Source: Patescibacteria group bacterium UBA5194 (lineage in GTDB: Bacteria; Patescibacteriota; Gracilibacteria; BD1-5; UBA6164). From it: 17,540 nt of DNA. The translations under genes and the position numbers were made by a program. Numbering within the stretch: the stretch's first letter is position 1; the number at the start of each line of letters is the position of its first letter. Positions 9,139 through 17,271 of the stretch are shown in pieces. Location of the stretch: positions 1-17,540 of the forward strand of contig DHWA01000014.1 in assembly GCA_002412935.1 (NCBI GenBank). Direction: 5' to 3'. The notes beneath the pieces are model-generated. The model saw only the letters and a program-made list of their open reading frames with translations, searched no databases and had not been told where the DNA came from.

Positions 9139-10962
9139 ATGAACATAACAAGCAACGAAATAAGAAAAAAATTTATAGAATTTTTTAAAGAACATGGTCA
9201 TTCTGTGATTCCTTCTGCTCCTGTAGTTCCTGATAATGATTCAACAGTTTTGTTTACGACAGCAGGGATGCATCCACTTGTGCCATTTTTGCTTTGAGAG
9301 AGACATCCTCTGGGGAAGAAACTTGTAAATTATCAAAAATGTGTAAGAACAGGTGATATTGATGATGTATGAGATAATAGTCATCTTACATTTTTTGAAA
9401 TGCTTTGAAATTGGTCACTTTGAGATTATTTTAAAAAAGAATCAATTAAGTATTCCTTTGAGTTACTTACTTCTTCAAAGTATTTATGAATAGATAAAAA
9501 TAAATTAGCAATTACAGTTTTTGCTTGAGATCAAGATGCTCCAATAGATGAAGAATCTGCAATTATTTGGCAAGAAATGTGAATGCCAAAATCTCGTATT
9601 TCATATATGTCAAAAAAAGATAATTGGTGGGGGCCAGCAGGTCAAACTGGACCTTGTGGACCTGATACTGAGATATTTTATCGGGTAGGAAAAGATGCTT
9701 TACCACCGATTGGAAGTAATGTAGAAACTGATGAAAAAAATTGGATGGAAATCTGGAACAATGTATTTATGGAATACTTAAAAGATGAAGGGGGTAAATT
9801 TAATCTTGCTTCAATGCAAAATGTAGATACAGGTATGTGACTTGAAAGGATTACAGCAGTATTAAACGGAAAAATAACAGTTTATGATACAGATATATTT
9901 ACAGATATAATTGAAGTTATTGCTCAAACTTTGAGTAAGGCTTATAATGAGGAAACTAAAAAATCAATGAGGATAATAGCAGATCACACTAGAACTTCTG
10001 TTATTATGATTTCAGACTGAATCGTTCCAAGCAATGTAGATCAATGATATATTCTTAGAAGATTACTTAGAAGAGCAATAAGAGAATGAAATAAATTATG
10101 AAATAAATGACAATTTTTAACTCCAATAGCAAATAAAATAATCTCAAAATTTGAGGATATTTATGAAGGAGTAAAGAAAAATAAACAAAAAATAATAGAT
10201 GAAATTGAAAGGGAAGAAAAACAGTTTTTAAGTACTTTGGAAAATGGATTAAAAGAGTTTGATAAATTACTTAAATGATTTGAAATAGCTTTTGAAAGAA
10301 CTTGAAAGAAAATAGATATAATTTCATGAGATAAAGCCTTTAAACTTTATGATACTTATGGTTTTCCTCTAGAAATGACTTATGAATTAGCTAAAGAATT
10401 ATGATTAAAAGTAGATGAAGAATGATTTCAAGAAGCATTTAAAAGACATCAAGAATTATCTCGTGCCTGAGCTGAACAAAAATTTAAATGATGACTTGCT
10501 GATAATAGTGAACTTACTACAGCTTTGCATAGTACAACTCATATAATGCTTGCTTGACTAAGAAAATATCTAGGACCAGATATACATCAAAAATGATCAA
10601 ATATCACAGCAGAAAGACTTAGATTTGATTTTAATTACTGAGAAAGAGTTTCTCCAGAAATACTAAAAAAAGTAGAAGATTTTGTAAATGATGTAATTGC
10701 AAAAAATTGTACTATGATTTTGGAAGAGATTAAGAAAGTAGATGCAGAACAAGATCCAACAATAGAGGGAAGTTTTTGGGAAAAGTATCCAGAAATAGTA
10801 AAGGTTTATACTCTAAAAGATAATGCTTGAAATGTATACTCAAGAGAACTTTGCTGATGACCACATATCGAAAATACATCAACAATGTGAAAATTTAGAA
10901 TAATAAAAGAAGAATCAAGCAGTGCTTGAATAAGGAGAATAAAAGCAGTTTTAGAGAAGTAA
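9139..10962 (+). CDS. alaS: Alanyl-tRNA synthetase, short form lacking the C-terminal (DHHA1/C-Ala) domain
   Basis: Charges tRNA-Ala with alanine in the cytoplasm. The class II catalytic core is complete: FTTAGMHPLVPFLLGERHP, QKCVRTGDIDDVGD, HLTFFEMLGNWSLGDYF, GPAGQTGPCGPDTEIF and motif 3 at about residue 232 (VDTGMGLERI). The tRNA-recognition helical region (ADHTRTSVIMISDG, YILRRLLRRAIREG) follows. The editing domain has its zinc ligands HSTTH (His464, His468) and CGGPH (Cys572, His576), where two adjacent UGA codons encode the invariant GG. The protein ends at residue 607, about 30 residues after CGGPH, whereas typical bacterial enzymes are ~870 aa and carry a C-terminal domain. The stop is TAA with no frame disruption, so the short form looks natural; as I recall, short AlaRS forms also occur in other CPR bacteria and mitochondria. 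Editing in cis should be retained. Confidence 0.97.
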
Positions 10963-11000
10963 GTATACATTATATGGATTTTATTTCCTGTTTTTAACAT

Positions 11001-11037
11001 AAAAATAAAAACCCTTCCTCTAACATTTAAGGAACGG
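11001..11037 (-). terminator. Rho-independent terminator of the candidate small RNA
   Basis: On the minus strand CCGTTCCT (11037-11030) pairs with AGGAAGGG (11019-11012) with one mismatch and a 10-nt loop, followed by TTTTTATTTTT. Read on the plus strand the same hairpin is followed only by CTTTTG, so it could act weakly for alaS as well. Confidence 0.65.
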
Positions 11038-11106
11038 CTTTTGATGAATTGTTTCGTTTTAAAAGGAATGATTACCATAAAGAACCTTTTAAATGTACTA
11101 CAATGT
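11001..11106 (-). ncRNA. Candidate small structured RNA, about 100 nt, with its own promoter and terminator
   Basis: The 260-bp gap after alaS holds a complete minus-strand transcription unit. A promoter TTGCAA-16 bp-TATAAT (11140-11113) predicts a 5' end near 11106. The transcript begins with a 9-bp hairpin (UUUAAAAGG at 11093-11085 pairing with CCUUUUAAA at 11066-11058) whose loop contains a second AUG/CAU pairing. About 20 nt of A-rich single strand follow (ACGAAACAAUUCAUCAAAAG), then a GC-containing terminator hairpin and a U tract. It does not contain the SRP GGAAG/AGCAGCC core or other motifs I recognise (6S, tmRNA, RNase P). A small ORF starting ATGGTAATC at 11078 would run past the terminator antisense to alaS, so a peptide is less likely. 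Function unknown. Confidence 0.6.
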
Positions 11107-11112
11107 AATTAT

Positions 11113-11140
11113 ATTATATACTTTCTTCAATTAATTGCAA
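11113..11140 (-). promoter_or_regulatory. Minus-strand promoter of the candidate small RNA
   Basis: TTGCAA (11140-11135), a 16-bp spacer and a perfect TATAAT (11118-11113). The only substantial minus-strand unit it can drive is the structured stretch ending in the terminator at 11001. Confidence 0.6.
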
Positions 11141-11222
11141 GTTTTTATTCAATTAATTTAATAAATTATTTGCACTTGATAATAGAAAAGTATTGGATAA
11201 GTTTATAAATTAATAAAAAACT

Positions 11223-11678
11223 ATGATCAATAACCCTTTAGATATCCATTCACAAGTTAAGATTGAGGAATTAGGTCTTTGAGTGAAAAAGATAATTTAT
11301 AATCCAAGAGATTCAAAAAAATGAAGACTATTTATGCCTTTATGGAATGATAATTATCCACCATTACAAGAATTTAGAGATTTACCTTTTTTATATATTT
11401 CAAAGTTTTTAGAAGAAAACAATGCATCTTGAAATCATTATCATAATGTAAAAAGAGAGGTATTAATTCCACTTGATTGAATATATGAAATGTATTTTGA
11501 AGACATAAAAACAAAAGTTAAATTTATAATTGAAGTAAGTGATGAAGAAAATGTTTGAATTTATGTTCCTACCTGAATTTCTCATAAAATTATATCAAAA
11601 GGAAAGACTTGAACATTACTTGTTTTAGCATCTTCTCCAAGTAGCTTAGAAGATGAAATAGAATATTTAATTGATTAA
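11223..11678 (+). CDS. Cupin protein, WxcM/FdtA-like (nucleotide-sugar isomerase family)
   Basis: A 151-aa protein with one double-stranded beta-helix (cupin) domain. The first cupin motif is SGNHYHNVKREVLIPLDG (residues ~72-90), with His-x-His and the following Arg/Glu placed as in FdtA/WxcM proteins. The second part, VGIYVPTGISHKI, carries the conserved P-x-G-x-x-H, and LLVLASS near the end is also typical of that family. FdtA-like enzymes isomerise dTDP-4-keto-6-deoxyglucose for surface glycans, but many relatives are uncharacterised, so activity is inference. It is the first gene of a cluster: the Nudix gene begins 10 bp after its TAA, and YvcK follows. A TATAAA at 11204-11209 may be the -10 of the cluster promoter; no good -35 is seen. 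No other nucleotide-sugar gene lies in the window. Confidence 0.8.
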
Positions 11679-11688
11679 TTTACTAATT

Positions 11689-12129
11689 ATGAGATGACCA
11701 AATTTTTACTCAGCAGTTTATGTAATAATAAAAAATGAAAAATGAGAAATACTTTTTTGAAGAAGAAAAAGTGATTTTAAAGATGGGTATTTTCAGATTA
11801 TTCCAGCTGGACACCTAGAATGAGAAGAAACGGTATTTGATTGTGCAATTAGAGAGGCAAAGGAAGAGGTATGAATAGATATACAAGAAAATGATTTAAA
11901 AGTAATTCACATTTCTCATAGGATTTCGATGGGAGAAAGAATTTATTTTGATATTTATGTTGAAGTTACTAATTATTCAGGTAATATAAGATTATGTGAA
12001 GATGATAAATGTAGTGAAATAAAATTTATAGATATAGATAATTTAAGAGATGATAAGTTTGTTATGTATGATATAGAAGCTTTAAGAAAAGCAAAATCGT
12101 GAGAATATTTCTCTGAAAAAAATTTGTAA
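11689..12129 (+). CDS. Nudix hydrolase
   Basis: A 146-aa protein with a perfect Nudix box at residues ~43-65: G-HLEGE-E-TVFDCAI-REAKEEVGI, matching Gx5Ex7REUxEExGU. The Glu pair of REAKEE coordinates the Mg2+ that drives hydrolysis of a nucleoside diphosphate linked to another moiety. Two glycines in or near the box are UGA codons. The N-terminal strand NFYSAVYVIIKNEKGEILFGRR fits MutT/ADP-ribose-type members; the true substrate (oxidised nucleotide, ADP-ribose, nucleotide sugar) cannot be read from the sequence. It sits 10 bp after the cupin gene and 16 bp before yvcK. In Bacillus subtilis the Nudix gene yvcI lies near yvcK, so this neighbourhood is probably not accidental. No Shine-Dalgarno sequence precedes the ATG. 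Confidence 0.93.
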
Positions 12130-12145
12130 TTATTAAATAAAACTA

Positions 12146-13144
12146 ATGAAAAAAACAAATATAACTGTAATTGGTTGATGAGCTTGAAGTTTCAATGTGC
12201 TTTATGGATTAAAAAAAGTTTTTAGTAGAGAAGAAAGAGATCTGAGAGCTATAATTGCTATGACTGATTCTGGGGGAACGACGGGAGAAATAAGAGATAA
12301 ATACTGAGTTTTGCCTCCTGGTGATATAAGAAGAGCAGTTGCTGCTTTGGCTCGTGATACAGGATTTGTGAGAAAACTTTTTGAATATAGATTTACTAAG
12401 GAGTGTTGAGTTATATGATGAAATAAAATATGAAATATACTACTTACTGCTTTGGCTGATATAAAGTGAAGTTTTGAAAGTGGATTAGATGAGGCTTGCA
12501 AGATGTTTGATACTGAGGGACAAGTAATTCCTGTAACTTTAGAAGATGTGCATTTATGAGTTAAGTTTGAAGACTGAACAGAAGTAATTTGAGAAAAAAA
12601 TATAGATGTAAGTGATAAAAATGATTTTGAAAGAACTCATAATACAAACCAAAATATAATAGATGCTTTTTTAGTTTGATGAGTTTGAAATCTAAATCCA
12701 AGAGCTAGAGAATCTATTTTAACATCAGATATAATCATAATTTGACCTGGAGATTTTTATACTAGCATAATTCCAAACTTGCTTTCTCCTGGTATGAAAG
12801 AAGCTTTAAAAGAGACAAAAGCAAAGATAGTTTATGTATGTAATATAATGACAAAAAAAGGAGAAACAACAACTTATGAATTACCAGATTTTATAGATAA
12901 TATAGAAAAATATGCATGAGAAGTAATTGATTATGTAATCGTAAATGATTGATTAATTAGCGATGAATTAGTAGAAAAATATAAGATGGAAGAATGAAAA
13001 AAACCAGTAAAAATGAAAGATACTCATAATTTTTTAAATAAAAAATATAAAATTATTAATGAGGATATGATAGATGAAAGTGATGTAGTTAGGCATGATC
13101 CAGAAAAATTAGCGAGAATTATAAGAGAAATAGCTTTAAGTTAA
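12146..13144 (+). CDS. yvcK: YvcK/CofD-like UDP-sugar-binding morphogenesis factor
   Basis: A 332-aa protein matching the YvcK (gluconeogenesis factor, CofD-like) family. Signatures in order are VIGGGAGSFNVLYGLK (residues ~8-23; family VIGGGTG), TDSGGTTGEIR and GVLPPGDIRRAVAALA, then GGVGNLNPRA, IIGPGDFYTSIIPNLL and VCNIMTKKGETTTY. Three of the four glycines in GGGAG are UGA, the clearest evidence for the code. YvcK binds UDP-GlcNAc-type nucleotide sugars and in Firmicutes and Actinobacteria supports peptidoglycan synthesis and cell shape during growth on gluconeogenic carbon. It acts in the cytoplasm. It is the last gene of the cupin-Nudix-YvcK cluster and ends two bases into a strong terminator. 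The usual partners YvcJ/RapZ and WhiA/YvcL are absent from this locus. Confidence 0.93.
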
Positions 13145-13170
13145 AAAGATGTTTAAAAAACATCTTTTTT
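13143..13170 (+). terminator. Rho-independent terminator after yvcK
   Basis: AAAAGATGTTT pairs with AAACATCTTTT across a 3-nt A loop, followed by T residues. The stem begins within the yvcK stop codon. Confidence 0.8.
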
Positions 13171-13188
13171 GTTTCAAAAAACTAGCTA

Positions 13189-13216
13189 TTTACATAAACT
13201 TGATTACAATAATAAT
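13189..13216 (+). promoter_or_regulatory. Candidate dnaE promoter
   Basis: TTTACA (13189-13194), a 16-bp spacer and AATAAT (13211-13216), each one mismatch from consensus, between the yvcK terminator and the dnaE start at 13249. Confidence 0.4.
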
Positions 13217-13248
13217 TAATAAAAAAAGTTAGTTATTAATTATTTTCC

Positions 13249-16200
13249 ATGTTCACTCATTTACACAACCATACACATTATTCTATTCTTGAGTGATTAC
13301 CAAAACCTATAGATTATATCAAAAAAGCAGTATCCCTTGGTATGACGAGCTTAGCTATTACTGACACTATGAATGTTTATGGTTGTCATGAATTCTATAA
13401 AAAAGCTCGTGATAATGGAATAAATCCTATTTTATGATCAGAAATATTTATAGAATGAGTTTTAGATAAAAATATTAATCATAAATTGGTACTTCTTGCT
13501 AAATCAAAGGCATGATACAATAATCTAATAGAGATAATAACAAAAACAAATCTGGACTGAGGCGGTAGAATCTCTTTAGAAGATATTAAACCATTTACAA
13601 ATGATTTAATTGCTCTGAGTTGACCTATTTCAGGAGAAATCCCATTTTATATACTTTCTGGGAAAAAAGATGAAGAGATAATAGAAAGAATAAAAGCTTA
13701 TCAAAATGTATTTTGAGTAGATAATTTTTATTTAGAGCTTCTAGATCACAAAGATATTCCAAAACAAGATTTAGTGACAGGTAGATTAATAGAATTACAC
13801 AATAAATATAACTTATGAGTAGTTGCTACAAATAATTGTTATTATATAGAAAAACAAGATAAACTAACTCAGGATGTTATTCAGGCTCTTTGAACATGAC
13901 ATGAAATAAATAATCATGATAGACCAAGTTTACAAAATTGAGATTATTCTTTTTTGTCAGAACAAGAAATGAATTCTATCTTTTGATATATACCAGTAGC
14001 ACTTGAAAATACAGAAAAAATAGCATCACAAATCAATATAAAAATAGAAATGTGAAAGATACTTATTCCAGTTTTTAAGTTGCCGGAAGAGATAGAGGAG
14101 AAGTATAATGAAGAAAAAGTAGTCCCCCTTATTAATGGGGAAAGCTTGAACGGTAGTGAAAGCAGGGAATGACAAAATCTTAAACCTCTCAACTCTGACG
14201 AATGGTATCTTAGATATCTTTGTTTTAACTGAATGAATGAAAGATTTAAAACAAATTTTTCAAATAAAGTAATGGATGAATTTATAAAGAAAATAGATAT
14301 TGATCCATTAACTAAGTCGCTTCAAGATTCAACAGTAGAAGAGTTAAGAGCAGCTTCAAAAGAATTTTTCACTGAAAAAAAGAAAGAAATAATTGAAAAA
14401 CTAGATGAATTAACAAAAGAAAGAATTGATAGATTGGAATATGAACTTTTTGTTGTTCATAAAATGTGATTTGATACATATTTCTTGATAGTTTCAGATT
14501 ATATAATGCGGTCAAAAAATAATGGTATACCAGTAGGACCAGGTAGATGATCAGCAGCGGGGGCACTGCTAGCATACTTAACTTGAATTACAGATATAGA
14601 ACCAATGCAATTTGATTTACTTTTTGAGAGGTTTTTAAATCCAGCCAGAGTATCTATGCCGGATATAGATACGGATTTTGCAGATAATTGAAGAGATAAA
14701 GTTATTGATTATTGTAGAAATAAATATGGTGCAGATCATGTCGCTCAAATCTGTACATTTGGTACTTTTGCCGCTCGTGCTGCGGTAAAAGATGTATGAA
14801 GAGTTATGTGAATTCCATTTGCTGAGATGAATGATCTTGCAAAACTAATTCCTGAAAAACCAGGTACAAAACTAACCAAAGCTTTGATAGAAGGTATAGA
14901 ATTTAAAAAAGCTTATGATGAAAATCCTATTTATAAAGAAATAATAGACAATGCTTTAAAAATAGAATGAAACGTAAGACAAATATGAGTTCATGCTTGT
15001 GCTGTTATCATAGCGCCAGAAAAGATGACAAGTTATACAGCACTTCAACATCCACCAAAGGATAATGGCACTATAATTACACAATATTCAGCTTATCCTC
15101 TTGAAGATTTAGGACTTCTAAAAATGGATTTCCTAGGACTTAGAAACTTGAGTATTATCAAAAGAACAGGAAAGATATTAAAGAAAAATAAAAATATAGA
15201 TTTAGATATACTTTGAATTGATTTAGCTGATAAAAAAGTACTTGATATATTTGCGGCGGGTGATACAACTTGAGTATTTCAATTTGAGTCTGATGGTATG
15301 AGAATGTGGCTTAGAAACTTAAAACCAACAAGTTTTAATGATATAATTGCGATGGTTGCTTTGTATCGTCCAGGTCCTATGAAGTTTATAGAGACATATA
15401 TTAATAGAAAATATGGTAAAGAAGAAATAGATTATATGTATGAAGATTTAGCAAAAGAACTTGAAAAAAAGTATGGAAAAAAAATGATACAAGAAGAAAG
15501 AACTAAGCTTTTTGAAGATTTAAGTTCTTTTATGGATATAACTTATTGAATTGCAGTTTATCAAGAACAGCTAATGAGAATAGTTCAAGCTATGGCTTGA
15601 TTTTCTCTTGCTGAAGCTGATATGCTTAGAAGATGAGTTTGAAAAAAGAAAAAAGATGTAGTAGAAAAATTGAAAATAGAATTTATAAATAAATCAGCAA
15701 CTTTTAGATGATACAAACCAGAAACAGCAAGTACAATTTATGAAAAGATGATAATGCCAGCCGCTGATTATAGTTTCAATAAATCTCATGCGGCTTGTTA
15801 TGCTCTAATTGCTTATCAAACAGCTTATTTAAAGGCTTATTATAGAACTGAATTTATAACAGCTATGATGGTTTCAGATGAAGAAGATTTAGATAGGATT
15901 TCTTTAGCAGTTTCAGAGGCTTTAAGTAATTCTATAAATATATTACCACCATCAGTAAATGAATCATTAAAACATTTTACTTATATAGATGATAATAATA
16001 TAAGATTTTGATTAAAAGCTATAAAATGACTTTGAGATTGACCTATAAATAAGATTATTGAAACAAGAGAAACTTTGGAGTGATGAAAATTTAATTCTCT
16101 ACAAGAGTTTGTTAAACTCGTTTGAAAAGAAGTAATAAATAAAAAGTCTCTTGAATCACTTGTTAAATCATGAAGTCTAGACGATTTATGAGAGAGATCA

Positions 16201-17271
16201 GAGGTTTATTATAATATGGAAGATATTCTTAGATTTGCAAAATGAAATGAAAATAAAAAAAATATTATGCAAATAGGATTATTTGATATGAATAACTCTG
16301 AATTTCAAGAAAATTTAATTTTGAAGAATAAAGACCAACTTCGTTATGAAGAACAACTTTTTTTTGAAAAAGAAGTTTTAGGTTTTATGGTTTCGGGGCA
16401 TCCTCTTGATTGACTTAAAAATTATTGTGAAAAAAGATCAAATAATACAAAATACTTAAAAATATCACTTGAAGAAGTAAAAAATCTTTATGAAAAAGAA
16501 CAAACAGAAGAAAAAAAGAAAAAGTTTTTGAGTGATATAAGAGAAAAAATGGTGAAAACTATATGAGTAATTACTGATATAAGAAAAATAGTAACAAAAA
16601 CATGAAAAAATATGATGTTTTTAACTTGTGAGTGATTTGATTTTGACTTTGAAGTTACTATTTTTGATAGAGAATTTTCTGATGTAAAAGATAGTATAGC
16701 TATATGAAAAATTGTAATAGTAGAATGAAATTTAAATATAGACTTAGATTATGGTAGAAGAGCAATAGGGTCAAGAAAATCTATAATGATTGCATTGTCA
16801 AAAGTAAGAGATCAAGCTCGTGATTTAGGGCTTTTCGATGGTTTTAAAAGAGGGATGAGAGTGATTAGTAAAAATGATGTCATTTTTGAGATAGACCCGG
16901 GAGTCTCTAGTAAGGAAGAAAGTTTAGATGAAACTAATGAATCAAATATTTTAAAAAGTAATGTTTCAGAAGAGATTTCTACAAGTAATAATGAATTGAT
17001 AGATCCTGAATCAAGTTCAGGATGACAACTTAGTGAAATACAAGGAAGATTCCCTTCTTTAAGGGAATGACAAACCAATGAGTATATTATAATTATCCCA
17101 ACTCATGCAAAAAAATCAGATTTACTAGATTTAAAAATATTTTTACAATCTTTAGAAAAATGAGGTGTACAAGTTCTTATTGATTTAAAAAGACAAAAAA
17201 TAGATACTAAAATTTATATTAAAAATATTGAAATAGAAAAAATAATTTTTTGGGAGAAAAAAAAGTGGTAA
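13249..17271 (+). CDS. dnaE: DNA polymerase III alpha subunit (replicative polymerase), with in-frame repeat insertions
   Basis: A 1340-aa replicative polymerase of the DnaE1 type (E. coli is 1160 aa). The PHP domain starts FTHLHNHTHYSILEG. The polymerase core has VGPGRGSAAG, the catalytic pair in PDIDTDF (Asp472, Asp474) and the third Asp in KMDFLGLR (Asp627). YRPGPMKF and YQEQLMRI of the fingers and SHAACYALIAYQTAYLK also match. A clamp-binding motif QIGLFD is at 1008-1013, and an OB-fold region follows VKTIGVITDI. Two extra segments (about 288-312 and 1250-1276) derive from palindromic repeats, and about 30 extra residues (AKELEKKYGKKMIQEE) lie before YGIAVYQEQ. PHP metal ligands are partly lost: the usual TDH is TDT and the usual NDVHY is NNCYY, so PHP-based proofreading is probably absent. 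The frame is intact throughout. It follows the yvcK terminator and is monocistronic. Confidence 0.97.
14118..14175 (+). repeat. Palindromic repeat inserted in frame in dnaE, copy 1
   Basis: Between the PHP domain and the conserved YLRYLCFNG of DnaE lies a GC-richer stretch. TCCCC (14123-14127) pairs with GGGGA (14137-14141), then GCTT pairs with AAGC, and the tail is GGGAATGACAA (14165-14175). It encodes PLINGESLNGSESREGQ in frame, with no counterpart in DnaE relatives I know. The tail matches the two units near the 3' end of the same gene. Confidence 0.65.
16999..17075 (+). repeat. Two palindromic repeat units inserted in frame near the dnaE 3' end
   Basis: The first unit has stem ATCCTGAA (17003-17010) / TTCAGGAT (17016-17023) followed by GACAA. 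The second has stem ATTCCCTT (17049-17056) / AAGGGAAT (17061-17068) followed by GACAA. Both stems are perfect 8-bp pairs. They are translated as DPESSSGGQ and RFPSLREGQ, inside a low-complexity Ser/Glu/Asn insert at about residues 1217-1275. The shape, palindrome then ATGACAA, resembles Rickettsia-type palindromic elements found inside genes. Confidence 0.7.

Noticed and set aside
10806..11078. 90-codon minus-strand frame (MVIIPFKTKQ...) overlapping the small RNA and alaS
   Set aside because: It crosses the predicted terminator and runs antisense to conserved alaS motifs; an AAAGG 7 nt before the ATG is suggestive but not enough.
12202..12501. 99-codon minus-strand open frame inside yvcK
   Set aside because: Lies opposite conserved YvcK motifs; no independent signals.
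16812..17078. Minus-strand frame with CHPELDSGS
   Set aside because: This peptide is the familiar spurious translation of a palindromic DNA repeat; the repeat itself is reported instead.
9139..17271. Apparent pseudogenes full of in-frame TGA stops (alaS, dnaE, yvcK)
   Set aside because: All TGAs fall at glycine positions and no frameshifts are needed, so these are intact recoded genes.
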